Origin: Sipunculus nudus
Lineage: Eukaryota > Annelida > Sipuncula > Golfingiida > Sipunculidae
Direction: 5' to 3'
DNA length: 64,000 nt
NCBI GenBank assembly: GCA_026874595.1
Contig: CM049316.1
Location: 50,911,676 to 50,975,675, forward strand
The position numbers and the translations under genes are program-made. Shown piece by piece: positions 50,036 to 60,549 of this stretch; position 1 is the first letter of the stretch; every line of letters starts with the position of its first letter. The notes under the pieces were generated by a model that did not search any database, was not told the DNA's origin, and was given only the letters and a program-made list of their open reading frames with translations.

Positions 50036-50159
50036 GCAAGGTTGCCGCAAACTAATTTGCATGGCAATTTGTGACCTTGCTGCAAGGTTGCTGCAAAGCT
50101 GCAGCAAGTTTGCAGCAACTATGCGCGGCAAGCTCGTTTTTTGCTAAGGGTGACTAGCT

Positions 50160-52019
50160 TTTTGTTCAATTAACTGTTTATAGGTTTCATATGCATCCTG
50201 GTAGGTTTCGTGGGACTGTCTCAAAGTTTTTCTTATTTCTCCAAGGTAAGAATAGTAATAGTTTTTCCCTGTAATGATTCTCTGGATCCTGTTGTTTGTT
50301 ATAACGGACATATCGTATTACTCTTTGTCTTCTCCTCTTCTTAATTATTATGCCATTTTTCAGTTTTATTTTATTAAAATCAGTTTCACTGTGAATTGTA
50401 TCTTCTGTATCAAAACTATTTTCTTGTTCAATAGCATCATCATTGCTTTCTTTGAAATCATCTTTTATCATATCATCAGGATATTCTACAGTGAGGTGTG
50501 ACACATTATCTGCAAGACACCAGTCTTCCAGTTGTTTAGGTCTTTTCGTGTATCTCTGCAAGTTGTTTGGTGCCTGTATATCTGTAGAATCTCCAGGCAA
50601 TTTTTCGAGAAGTTCTTTGTCTTTTAGTATAAATGTTCTGTCATCTGGATGCGATGTATTAACAAATACAACTTCTCTGGATGCTGTTGTTAGTGGCATT
50701 TGCAACAAGAGATATGATGCCTCCTGGGCACTAACTTCAACACTGTTTAAGAAGACATTTCCAATGTGGCGTACTTGTTGCTTAAGATTTTTGTTTCCTG
50801 CTCTTGCCTCTTTACACGCCTTTTCCATAAGAGTACTCATTCCTCTTTGTGATTTGTTGACATAGGACACTATGTAAACTGCACAAGCATATGCATCAAG
50901 GACGAATTGTAGATCATGATTTGCACGCCATCCATGGAGGAGCCCTTTCATGTAGGCATTTATTCGAATTTCCTGTGTACTTCTTTTTAAAAACACTTTT
51001 GGGCTTTTTAATGAACTTCTTATGGCATTTATATAATTTGCTTTACTCATTTCCACAATATTTTTAAGGAAGTCATCAAATGTCATTGTTTTACCTTGAT
51101 CCATTTCTTCCAGTTTATATTTTATTTTCTTAAAATTCTGCTCATCTTCCTCATTTTCATCCTCAAGTGGTGTCAAAATGCATGTTTGCCGCATAGGGGG
51201 AATGGGATGACCAAAACAACAAATAGCTTTTCCATTTTTCCTGCATGCTTTTGAATGTCTGTGCCTCTGATATTCAAGGTATTCCTCTTGACCTTCTGGT
51301 ACAGAACAGGAAAAGGATACATGTTTATCTATGAACTGGGCAATTTCTGCATTCTCAGTATGTTCATATTTGGGTGCATTTTCAATCCATAACAATACAT
51401 GAACATGAGTAGAACCACGATGTTGAATTTCAACTCTTATGAAGTGATCTGTTATCTTACCAAGAGGGTGGTGTGTGGATTTCAATACATGATTAAAGAA
51501 TTCATGAACTCTGTGGTCAAAGTACCTAGAACATGTCACAGGATCAGACTGAATTAACTGTGTTTTTTCAGTCCAATCCATTTTTTTCACTTCTGTTGTG
51601 TAATCTTTTCCATCAACCAGCTTTCCTAGGATTTGTAAGAAATCAGTCCATTTTGAATCTGCAGCTGATAATGACATGAACCATGTTGGCAACCCTAATT
51701 GGCGTATCATAGCAAATAAATCTTTTTTTCTTGATTCAAAATAAGCAGGAGTTTTTCTCAATGTTCGGAATTTGAAATATCCTTCATCTAATCTAACAAG
51801 TTGGTCTTGGTTTTCTGAGTCACAAACATCTTTTGCAGTGAACTTGCGGCCTTTTGTTTGACACCTCCTCATTACCAACTTTATTTTATGAGAGATTTGC
51901 TGCAGTTGCACTTTCTTCAGTTTAAAGAAAATATTACTTACTGACTTTGCTACCCTTCGGTCTTTAGATCGAAGTTCATATTTACATATATCGCTATAAT
52001 AGACAGGTACTTTTCTCAT
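50160..52019 (-). pseudogene. Helentron Rep (HUH endonuclease) domain
   Basis: A 610-codon open frame, almost intact. It holds a Helitron N-like region, then the HUH motif in EIQHRGSTHVHVLLW (His205 and His207), a Cys/His cluster HSKACRKNGKAICCFGHP (residues about 255-271) typical of Helitron Rep, and the tyrosine motif AYACAVYIVSYVNKS (Tyr377, 382, 386, Lys389). The enzyme family nicks DNA and joins a tyrosine to the 5' end during rolling-circle transposition. The frame ends early at 50187 through a frameshift at an A run near 50210; another frame continues with LRQSHETYQDAYETYKQLIE up to the insertion at 50150. The 5' edge is a frameshift from the linker at about 52020, so the ATG at 52019 may not be the original start. 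Confidence 0.88.
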
Positions 52020-52020
52020 A

Positions 52021-52559
52021 TCATTTGTGGGTCTTGTTTGCCCACAAAAAATTGTTGGAAATGAATTCTCGCATTCCTTTTAATTGCCACTGTCTTTCTC
52101 TCTGCCAAAACCCATCTTCTTTCCGTTTTTCTTGCTTACACAACCTTTCTTTTTCTATGAATGCTGTGTTTCTTCTTTTCTCTCTCATTCCTTTTAATTG
52201 CCACTGTCTTTCTTTCTGCTGAAACCCATCTTCTTTCCGTTTTTCTTGCTTACACAACCTTTCCTTTTCTAGGAAATCTTTGTTTTTTCTTTTCTCTCTC
52301 ATTCCTTTTATTTGCCACTGTCTTTCTTTCTTCTGGAAATCTTCTAGTTTGCGTTTTTCCTGTTTTTGCAAAGCTTCCTTTTCTCTGATATGTTTATCGG
52401 ATATGTTCGTTGCTCCTGCCTGTGCTTCATGTCGTAAATTCTTTCCTTTTTCCTACAGTGATTATCTTTCCTGGCACATTGTTTTGCTTTTTTCTGTCTT
52501 TCATTCTCAAGATTTCGTAACTGATCATTCATACTTCTGTTCTTCATGTAGTTTTGCAT
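52021..52559 (-). pseudogene. Charged linker with three 38-residue repeats
   Basis: Two overlapping open frames (52559-52344 and 52371-52021) encode a Lys/Arg/Glu-rich, probably helical linker. Three DNA units 114 bp apart (landmark TTGCCACTGTCTTTCT on plus at about 52084, 52198 and 52312) give 38-residue repeats such as RQWQLKGMREKR and KERLCKQEKRKEDGF. It joins the protease part to Rep. The frame at 52559 is the same as the protease frame at 52611, separated by two in-frame TAG codons; a frameshift lies near 52360. Confidence 0.75.
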
Positions 52560-52610
52560 CTATATGTTTTTGTGTAATTTTGCATAGGATTTTTTCGAAA
52601 CTGAAAGTGC

Positions 52611-53568
52611 CTAAATAACACCTGCATTGCTCTTCTTCTGTTCAGTTTTGAGTTCTTGATCTTTGAAATAGTGGTCAAGATTATGCATCATGAAATTATC
52701 ACTGTGCCTCATATCTCTAGCTTTGATATCATTGGTGTTTTGTTGTTTGTTTTTATGATTTGGTCCTTCGTTCCTTAACTGATTTGATGGAGGGCTTGTT
52801 TTTTTAGTAACTGAGACCAGTACAATTTCAAATACATCATTTCCTCTGAATTTTTTTTCAATAAATTGTACTAATGCATTTTCATTGAGGAAAATTATGA
52901 AATTAGCAGATCCATTTGGAGAATGAAAAGAACCATCTTCACCATGTGTATGAGAATCAAACAAACCAACATTACCTTTGTCTAACTTAACAACAGCCAT
53001 GGCATATGTACCTATCATCACAAGCACCTGTTTATTATGTGACAGGACTTTAGAGATGCCATCTCTGAATGAATAAAACCCAGCATTAGAATCTGTTTTC
53101 CTCTTTAATGTTCCACCAATACTGTTAATATCCATAGATAAAGTAAAAATTGTATCAAATATTGTTAATGGGCTCAATATACCAACTTCAAAGAATGTCA
53201 TATAATTTGTGGTGTAACCTCTGTTGATATATAGCAAATCTGAAAGTGTGTTGTATAATCGGTCACCTTCATATAGAATTGCATCTATGTTATTTGGACA
53301 ATTAACATCAACATTTGTATTCCAAGCACACAAAAAAACAACAGCATTGCATGTACACTGTTTTCCACAGGATCTTATATGAAACCTTTCATCACTTTGT
53401 GCAAAATGACCTCTTGTTATTTTCATGATGCCCCAGCTGCTTATATTTTGCATCAAAGGAACTGATTGAACTTCACATTCAAAATCAATGTAAGTGTCAC
53501 TATGCAATTTATCATTTTTCTTCAATTCATAAATCCGCAATTCTTTGTTTATGTTGTCATTGGAGTGG
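52611..53568 (-). pseudogene. Helentron cysteine-protease (deubiquitinase-like) domain
   Basis: Open frame ending TAG at 52611-52613. Counting from the Leu codon at 53540, GKQCTCNAVVFL places a candidate nucleophile Cys62 (or Cys64), and GLFDSHTHGEDG gives Asp195 and His197; between them lies the conserved-looking ILYEGDRLY. This Cys...Asp-Ser-His layout resembles the tegument-type (C76) deubiquitinase fold and OTU-like domains reported in Helentrons. Substrate and role are unknown; removal of host ubiquitin or self-processing are possibilities. The first codon at 53540 is TTG, but the frame is open far upstream through the tandem repeat, so this is not the N-terminus. Confidence 0.7.
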
Positions 53569-54542
53569 CCAGTCCCAATATGACAGCCAAGGTGGTCAGC
53601 CTCATACTCATGACCAGTCGGGTGGCCAGCCCCTAGATGACGGCCGAGGTGGTCAGCCTCATACTCATGACCAGTGGGGTGACCAACCCCTAAATGATGG
53701 CCGAGGTGGTCAGCCTCATGCTCATGACCAGTGGGGTGGCCAATCCCTAGATGAAGGCCGAGGTGGTCAGCCTCACGCTCATGACCAGTGGGGTGGCCAA
53801 CCCCTAAATGACGGTCGAGGTGGTCAGCCTCATGCTCATGACCAGTGGGGTGGCCAACCCCTAGATGACGGTCGAGGTGGTCAGCCTCACGTTCATGACC
53901 AGTAGGGTGGCCAGCCCCTAGATGATGGCCGAGGTGGTCAGCCTCACGTTCATGACCAGTGGGGTGGCCAGCCCCTAGATGTAGGCCGAGGTGGTCAGCC
54001 TCACGCTCATGACCAGTGGGGTGGCCAGCCCCTAGATGACGGCCGAGGTGGTCAGCCTCACATTCATGACCAGTGGAGTGGCCAGCCCCTAGATGACGGC
54101 CGAGGTGGTCAGCCTCACACTCATGACCAGTGGGGTGGCCAACCCCTAGATGACGGCCGAGGTGGTCAGCCTCACACTCATGACCAGTGGGGTGGCCAGC
54201 CCCTAGATGACGGCCGAGGTGGTCAGCCTCACACTCATGACCAGTGGGGTGGCCAACCCCTAGATGACGGCCGAGGTGGTCAGCCTCACATTCATGACCA
54301 GTGGGGTGGCCAACCCCTAGATGACGGCCGAGGTGGTCAGCCTCACACTCATGACCAGTGGGGTGGCCAGCCCCTAGATGACGGCCGAGGTGGTCAGCCT
54401 CATGCTCATGACCAGTGGGGTGGCCAGCCCCTAGATGATGCCCGAGGTGGTCAGAGTCATCCTCATGACCAGTGGGGTGGCCAGCCCCTAGATGACAGCC
54501 AAGGTGGTCAGAGTCACCCTCATGACATGAGGTAGCCAGCCC
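53569..54542 (-). CDS. 57-bp array encoding about 17 copies of a 19-residue His-rich repeat, in frame with the protease
   Basis: The unit is exactly 57 bp (GACCAG at 53612, 53669, 53726 and 53783, and so on). On the minus strand the frame continuous with the protease domain reads HECEADHLGRHLGAGHPTG and variants, with no stop in any copy until a TAA at 54543-54545; the third residue varies (C, H, R, Y). The plus-strand open register is broken by a TAG near 53905. No ATG exists in the open frame, so translation would need an upstream exon or a lost start. Function unknown; His/Cys/Asp spacing would suit metal binding. Confidence 0.7.
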
Positions 54543-54685
54543 TTATATCAGGGCAAAGAAGGCCAGCCTCAGAAATATCAGATATTGAGTGGCATCGACT
54601 ACAGCCTTTATCCAAGCCTCTTTGTGGGCTGGTTGAAGTGTCTGGCACCTTCTTTTCAGTCTGTTAGAAAGTAAATACAAAAAAA

Positions 54686-56593
54686 ACAAGGGACCTATGG
54701 GTCACTATGCTCAGCTGAAGTTGACCTTGAAGGTAAAAATCTAAAATAATATCAAATGGAGATGCTGTGTAAGAGGAAGAGGTAATAAAGGCCATGATTG
54801 GTTTATATGATTGGTTTGTATTGATGAGCAAGAAAATGTTGCAAATAATATTTTGTGACCTAACCATGTGTTTCCTAATGTTGAAATTGAAGCATGTGAG
54901 CAGTTTGTGAACAAATGATCTGTAATATTACCATGATCATTAGTTGGCTTTTTGATTAACTGTTGACATTTCAGTAGTTTACACATTTGTTCAACTGAAT
55001 CTATTTTTTGTATAATATATATTATTAAATATAAATGTATTTTTTTAATGAAATTAATACAGTTGAAATATAACTAATTAACAACATAAAACAGGGCAAA
55101 CAAAGCCTGATCTCAAATTCTGCTGAGGCAGGAAAATAATGAACAAATGTTCGTATTAAATCCTCATTTTTTTATTACATCCAATTTTTTTATTATAAGT
55201 TTATATTTCTATACATTTCCAATATAACATATATATCCGAATATAAAAGTTGATTCATAATTCTTAATTGCATCATCATAAATCTCAATCTTGTCAGATA
55301 ACACCACATCATGCATACAAATGTTTATTTATTTTTTACCACAAAAATATATCTTTTAAATCTGCAAAACAATAAATATCTTAAAATAATACTTGATTTA
55401 GATTTCACAATTTTTAAATGTGTCTTTATTTATCCATAATGTGCTTCATATTTTATAAATTTAAGCATACTGATGGGTTCAATTATATTTGTTAAAATCA
55501 TTTAAAAGAAAATTGATTTCTTTAAAAATGCCACATTACACAACATTGCATCTTCTTGATTACACCTTGAATTACCTTTTCAAGAAAAGTTTTTGCATAT
55601 CGGAGTGGAAACAGCATTACAATGAAGGAGATACAGTGAAAACAATAACAATTATTACTGCATAACACTTGGTGGGTTGGGTTTGCGGGGGGGGGGGGGG
55701 GGGGGTGATTGGGATGGTGATATGAGAATAACTGTACACCTGTCACAGCAGGGGATCTCCCCCAGTGACTGTAACAAATCAGAAACCCTGGCATAGCTGA
55801 CTTCCATTGACCTGGAGTGGGACCCTGCATCTGTAATCTGTAATCAAAGCAAATGACTACAACAGAGCCTCAAGAAAAAATCAATAACTAGCCTAATTTT
55901 CAAGCTTTTATTTTCAACTTTCAGATTTAAACAAATTAAATATTTATGTTTTCATGCTGTGAAAATTGAATCAATGGTACTAACAGAAAAAAAACGTGCC
56001 ATGGTCAAAGTTGGGCAAAATTAAAGGTACTGATTTTATTTTTATGCGAATAACTTAAAAAATTTACAAAATTCAGATCTAATTTTGGGTAAACAATTGA
56101 ATCTTAATTAAACATAGTAATATACTTGGGAAAATAGACTCTAGTTTCAAAATTTTTCATGTTAAGTGAGTAAAAATTTTTTCCTGATTTTTTACAAAGT
56201 CCATTATGTTTGGGCCCATAACTTAAAGAATTTATACTTAACAGACTTAATTTCTGGCATGTACATAGAAACTATACAGAGGAATATTTATGGTAAATAT
56301 GAGGAAAAACATATGAGTGGTTTTGATATTAGGCAGTCCTGAAGTGTGAAAATAGGTTTTTAATAAAAAATTGAGGTTTTTCCTTAATTTCTCAAAGGAA
56401 CGAAGTCGCAAAGACCCAGTTTTCGGCTTGGTAGGAGATCTTGGGGACATCTAACATTATGCTGAATTTTGGATTCCTAGGTCTTACGGTTTCAAAACGT
56501 GCCACATCTACGGACGGACGGACGGACAGACGGACGGACGACGGACAATGGACCACGACTATAGCTCAGATGACTTATAGTCAGCTGAGCTAA
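54686..56593 (+). mobile_element. Non-autonomous rolling-circle-like element A4
   Basis: Left end AACAAGGGACCTATGGGTCAC (in A-rich context), right end the ACTTATAGTCAGCTGAGC hairpin with CTAA at 56590-56593 after an (ACGG)n tract. Contains G19 at 55687-55705. It is the most compact complete A copy and a good reference for the family. Confidence 0.75.
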
Positions 56594-57059
56594 AAATGAT
56601 GTGACAAGTCGTATTTAAATTTGAATTAAAATGAATTTTCACAAATCTGTTGTAATTCAAGACACTGTCATGATAACTTCCACAAATACAGAAGGAAATC
56701 AAACACAACATTTATTCTTACATCACTATATATTAAAGTTATCAAATTTAAGTTAATGATGGTATAGTTAAGAGTATAATATAAAACAGAAAAACGGATG
56801 TGTACCTTTTTTACAGTTTTGCAAAAGAAGACACTTGCAGCCCTCAATTTAAAATAGGCTTACTCTTGGCCTAAAAACCAACTTAAGCTTTCTATAACTC
56901 TACCAAAAATCAATGAACCCAACCTATTCTTGTTAAATTGAAAAAAACCTATCCTAGAACATTCTTGTGAAAAATTAAATCATTCAGCTAGACAGTTTCA
57001 TCATAAACATTTTTAAGCTGAAAGTGGCTAAAATTACAAGGTTTCTGACCAAAAAAAAC
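56594..57059. other. Non-coding stretch, diverged B-like sequence toward the end
   Basis: AT-rich; from about 56870 weak B-like phrases (CTCTACCAAAAATCAATGAA) appear. No gene seen. Confidence 0.4.
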
Positions 57060-57731
57060 AGGTCAATGTAGGTGGCGCCACATTAACTGCAATTTCAAAT
57101 ATGAGTCATGTGACCTACATATGCACCAAACTTTTCTGAGATTGTTATGTTAGTATGCTATCTTGCCATATGACTAATTTCAAATTTCAAAATTCATCAA
57201 ACTAAAACCATTTGAACAAACTTGAGAGACCTGGTCTCTGGAATCATTTCTGTGAAATATTGAACAATTTGGCTGAATGATTTCAGAGAAGAAGATTTCT
57301 TTAGCTTTTTCATCATAAAATGCAAGTTAATGCAGGTGGCACCACAAAATCCTAAATCCCACAACATTTAATATGTGAGAGATTTTGCATAAATATTCAG
57401 ATGCTAGCTCCTGCTATTACTGAGAAATTATGGGTAAATGTACTGATGAGCGATGACCCCTGTACAGAAAAGGTTTATGCAGGTGGTGCCATCAATACCT
57501 AAATTTCAAATATGACTCATGTTACTAACATTTGCATTAAATTTGGTGATGATAGCTCCAGCCATTTCTGGTATTATAATTACAGTTTTTTTGCCATATC
57601 ACTAAGTTCATTAAACTGATACCATTGGTACAAACCAAAGAAACATTGTTTCAGGGATTATTTCTCTGATATATTGAATGATTTGGCTGGACAGTTTTAG
57701 AGAAGAAGATATTTAAGGCTTTTTTTAGCGT
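57060..57731 (+). mobile_element. Element B copy 5, partial
   Basis: GTAGGTGGCGCCACATTAAC, then B landmarks CCATTTGAACAAACTTGAGA and GATGATAGCTCCAGCCATTT. Cut by the inverted F copy at 57732, so no B right end. Confidence 0.6.
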
Positions 57732-57907
57732 TCTCCCTATCCAGAATTGGAGCAGTGATGGTTGTTTAATTGTTTCTTGTTCTAAGTGTTTAGTACCTGC
57801 ATTGTTCATATACATGTAACACATGTTCTTGAAAAGTAATGGTCCAGCATTTATACCTGGTGTAAACTCATTGCACAGGTTCGCATTAGGCCTGTAGGCC
57901 CAACTGT
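57732..57907 (-). repeat. Interspersed repeat F, inverted full-length copy
   Basis: Reverse complement of 35635-35826; ends TTCGCATTAGGCCTGTAGGC. It is followed at once by a right-end fragment of element A (hairpin GATGACTTTTAGTCATC and CTAA at 57985-57988). Confidence 0.8.
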
Positions 57908-57988
57908 TTCAAAATGTGCCCTGTCTCACCATACCATGGACAAAGGATCATCACAATAGCTCAGATGACTTTTAGTCATCTGAGCTAA

Positions 57989-58448
57989 AAAGGAATGTTC
58001 ACATAATCTTATGCATTTAGCAAATAGTACAGAGCAAATATTTTATATGATATTCATTTTACCTATATGTATATATAACAGAAATATATCAAAGACAGGT
58101 GATGTAAAAAATATAAATTGATATAAAATGAAACCCTAAAATCAGGTAATCAGTATATTATTCAAGAAAAACAAACTGACATTAAGTGGTGTAAAGTACT
58201 TCATATTATATATATACAACTGTTTATTTGTTAACCTTGCAAAGACCTTACCTTCACTAACATATTGTCTGGGTTTATTTTGAAGAAACAAATCTCAGAA
58301 ATCAACAAACATTTGGCTCATAAGCCTTTTCTGCCTCCCTTTATAAAATCAACTGATTATGTAAAAGTCATCCAGGGCTAAGAGTATCAAGCAACTGGTC
58401 CAAGCTGGTATCAACTGGCTACAGCCGGCCCAAACTGGTTGCAAGGAA
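57989..58448. other. Non-coding stretch, no feature recognised
   Basis: AT-rich with short CAACTGG repeats near 58395-58440. No gene or known element seen. Confidence 0.4.
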
Positions 58449-58458
58449 GGGCTCAACT

Positions 58459-58997
58459 TAGACTGGTACCCTGCTCTATTATATGGCCCTAAGCCAAGCA
58501 TAGAGACAGGCGTACAACGCCATCTTAAGTACTTCGAGTTGCAACTCCTGACTTACCTGTAGACTTGTTCCAACTCCAGTATGCTCGCTCATACCGGTTG
58601 TCATGGACGTTCACGCGATCCTGGTTGATTATCTGTTTAAATTTCTTATAAAATAACTTTCTTTGGTTATTTCTAGTTTTCAAATATTGAAGAATGAGTT
58701 GTTACACAGAAGTGAATGATGGATGTATAGATAATTCGATATACTGAATCTTTTATATTTCACTGTGCGTAGCAGTCATTATTATTAATATATATTAATC
58801 TGATCATAAATGTCACACGTAACGTACAACCAACTTTTGGTAACTTCTCTGAGCAAACGAAATGCTTATTTTTATCATATATAATACATACTGGAGTTGG
58901 AACCAGTCTGCCGGGAGTATATAAGATGGCGTTGTACGCCCGTCTCTATGATTGGCCTGGAGCAGCGGTGCCATAATAGAGCGGGGGTACCAGTCTA
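58459..58997. mobile_element. 539-bp MULE-like MITE with long TIRs
   Basis: Inverted repeats of about 130 bp begin TAGACTGGTACCC at both ends and share GCTCTATTAT, ATAGAGAC, GGCGTACAACGCCATCTTA and TTCCAACTCCAGTATG. GGGCTCAACT is present on both sides (58449-58458 and 58998-59007), a 9- or 10-bp target duplication typical of Mutator-like elements. Non-coding middle. Confidence 0.88.
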
Positions 58998-59007
58998 GGG
59001 CTCAACT

Positions 59008-60402
59008 GTTCTAGCTTTTGACCCCTGATGGATGCCCAACAGCCTATATGGGGCATTGAGCTGTACTGACCTCATGATCACTGACACACAGTCTAGACTG
59101 TATCTGGACACCAGGCAGAGCCAGGTCAGTTGCCATGGTGATGTCTGGACCCCACCTGCCTGCACTGCTTGACCTCTTGACTTGCCACTTGAAACTTGCC
59201 AGGCTGCCTAATCTGTTTTCAAACACTGAAAGCCTTTTTCAATTGGCTACACTGCCTTTTTAAAGCTGCATTTACCCAATCTGTTCTTATAAAATTGGCA
59301 GTACTCTACCATATAATAATTCTTGTAAAGTTTAAACCAATCAGCTTAACAATTTCATCATAAAACAGTGTATAAACTAGACGAATCTATAATTACCTTT
59401 ATGCTTGTAAAAAACAAATCAATGTAGGTGGCGCCAAAAATACCTCAATTTCAGATATGACATATGTGAAAAACATTGGCATTAAATTTGGTGATAATAG
59501 CTCCAGCGGTTTCTGAGATTTTAATTTAGTGTGCTTTTTTGGACAAATGACAAAGTTCAACCTCCTGTAACTCTGCCAAAAATCTCCAAACTGGAACCAT
59601 TTGAACAAACTTGAATTATCAACATCTGAGGATAATTAATGTGTGAGAATTAAGAATTTGGCCCAGTGGTTTTTGAGAAGATCTTTGTAGCCACTGAGCT
59701 AAAAAGGGCTGTTATGGCATATGACCAAATTAAGCTTCCCATAACTTAGCTAAAAGTCACTGAAAAGAGACCATTTGAACAAACTTCAGTAAGCACTACC
59801 CTAGGATCATTTCTGTGCAATATTAAACATTTGGCCATATAGTTTCAGAGAAGAAGTTTTATGTAGCCCTCAGTATGATACAGGCACTGATGACCCCCGT
59901 ACAAAAAAGGCCGATGCAGGTGGCGCCACCAATACCTCAATTTTAGATATGACCTATGTGACCAACATTGGCATAAAATTTGGTGATGATAGCTCCAGCC
60001 GTTTCTGAGATTGAAATTTTAATATGCTTTTTTGCACAGTTAACAAAGTTCAATCTCCTGTAACTCGACCAAAAATCTCCTAACTGGAACCATTTGAACA
60101 AACTTGAGAAAGATTGTTCCAGGGATCATTTCTGTGAAATATTTGACAATTTGGCTGGACAGTTTCAGAGAAAAATATTTTTAAAGCTTTTTCAGCTTTT
60201 CCCCTATAAAATCTAAGAAAATGCAGTTAGAAAAAAAATAAACAAAATCCAATATAGTTATTTGGATGACTGATTATTTGCAAAAAATTTGGTGATGCTA
60301 GCTCCTGCCGTTTTTGAGATAGCTATGGTTAACGTACAGACGACGCACGACACACGACGCACGACGCCGCACCATCGCATAAGCTCACAGGTTCGCTAAA
60401 AA
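59008..60402 (+). mobile_element. Element B copy 6
   Basis: GCCAGGTCAGTTGCCATGGTG as at 37815, a single 177-bp unit at about 59600-59780, GGTGGCGCCACCAATACC at about 59918, ending GCACCATCGCATAAGCTCAC and GTTCGCTAA. It is an intact reference for the D insertion site in copy 2. Confidence 0.75.
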
Positions 60403-60549
60403 GGAAGGTAGGTGGCGCCACCTGTCTGTTTAATTAGAAAACTTTCCAAGATGGATGGACATGCCAAATTTCAGACCTTTACCTTGAACCATTCCAGAGA
60501 TATGAGCTATTTTCACCCAAAGCACATGTACAGATGGACACCACGCCAA
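60403..60549 (+). repeat. GGTGGCGCCACC module
   Basis: GTAGGTGGCGCCACCTGTCTG followed by CATGCCAAATTTCAGACC and GAGATATGAGC, the same module as 43560-43700 and 63295-63430. Confidence 0.7.

Larger units (their letters stand above)
47799..50150. mobile_element. 2352-bp DNA element inserted in the Helentron, TIR CCCTTAGCAAAA, 2-bp TG duplication
   Basis: Termini CCCTTAGCAAAA at 47799 and its reverse complement ending at 50150, flanked by TG at 47797-47798 and 50151-50152. Deleting it with one TG joins the Helentron reading as EQKAS-Q-YEHNVEII, restoring the frame. The interior is almost all tandem repeats rich in GCTGC: a 63-bp array and a 23-bp array, plus a plain region 48260-49330. It has no transposase. 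A 2-bp duplication fits few superfamilies (for example ISL2EU-like), but assignment is open. Confidence 0.88.
45293..54660 (-). mobile_element. Decayed autonomous Helentron (Helitron with protease and endonuclease)
   Basis: In minus-strand order: His-rich repeat region (54542-53569), cysteine-protease-like domain (53540-52611), charged repeat linker (52559-52021), HUH Rep domain (52019-50160), Pif1-type helicase (47795-46300), EEP endonuclease (46280-45611). Rep plus Pif1 helicase defines Helitrons; the added N-terminal protease and C-terminal endonuclease are known for the Helentron/Helitron2 branch. Reading frames are interrupted by frameshifts and stops, and by a 2352-bp insertion at 47799-50150. 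The outer edges are approximate: the 3' edge is inferred from the break in a repeat at 45292, the 5' edge from the start of element A4. Confidence 0.85.

Noticed and set aside
49184..50147. Four or more overlapping open frames of 180-315 codons on both strands
   Set aside because: They lie over the 23-bp GCTGC-rich array, which has no stop trinucleotides in several registers. The peptides are simple repeats and contradict each other in frame.
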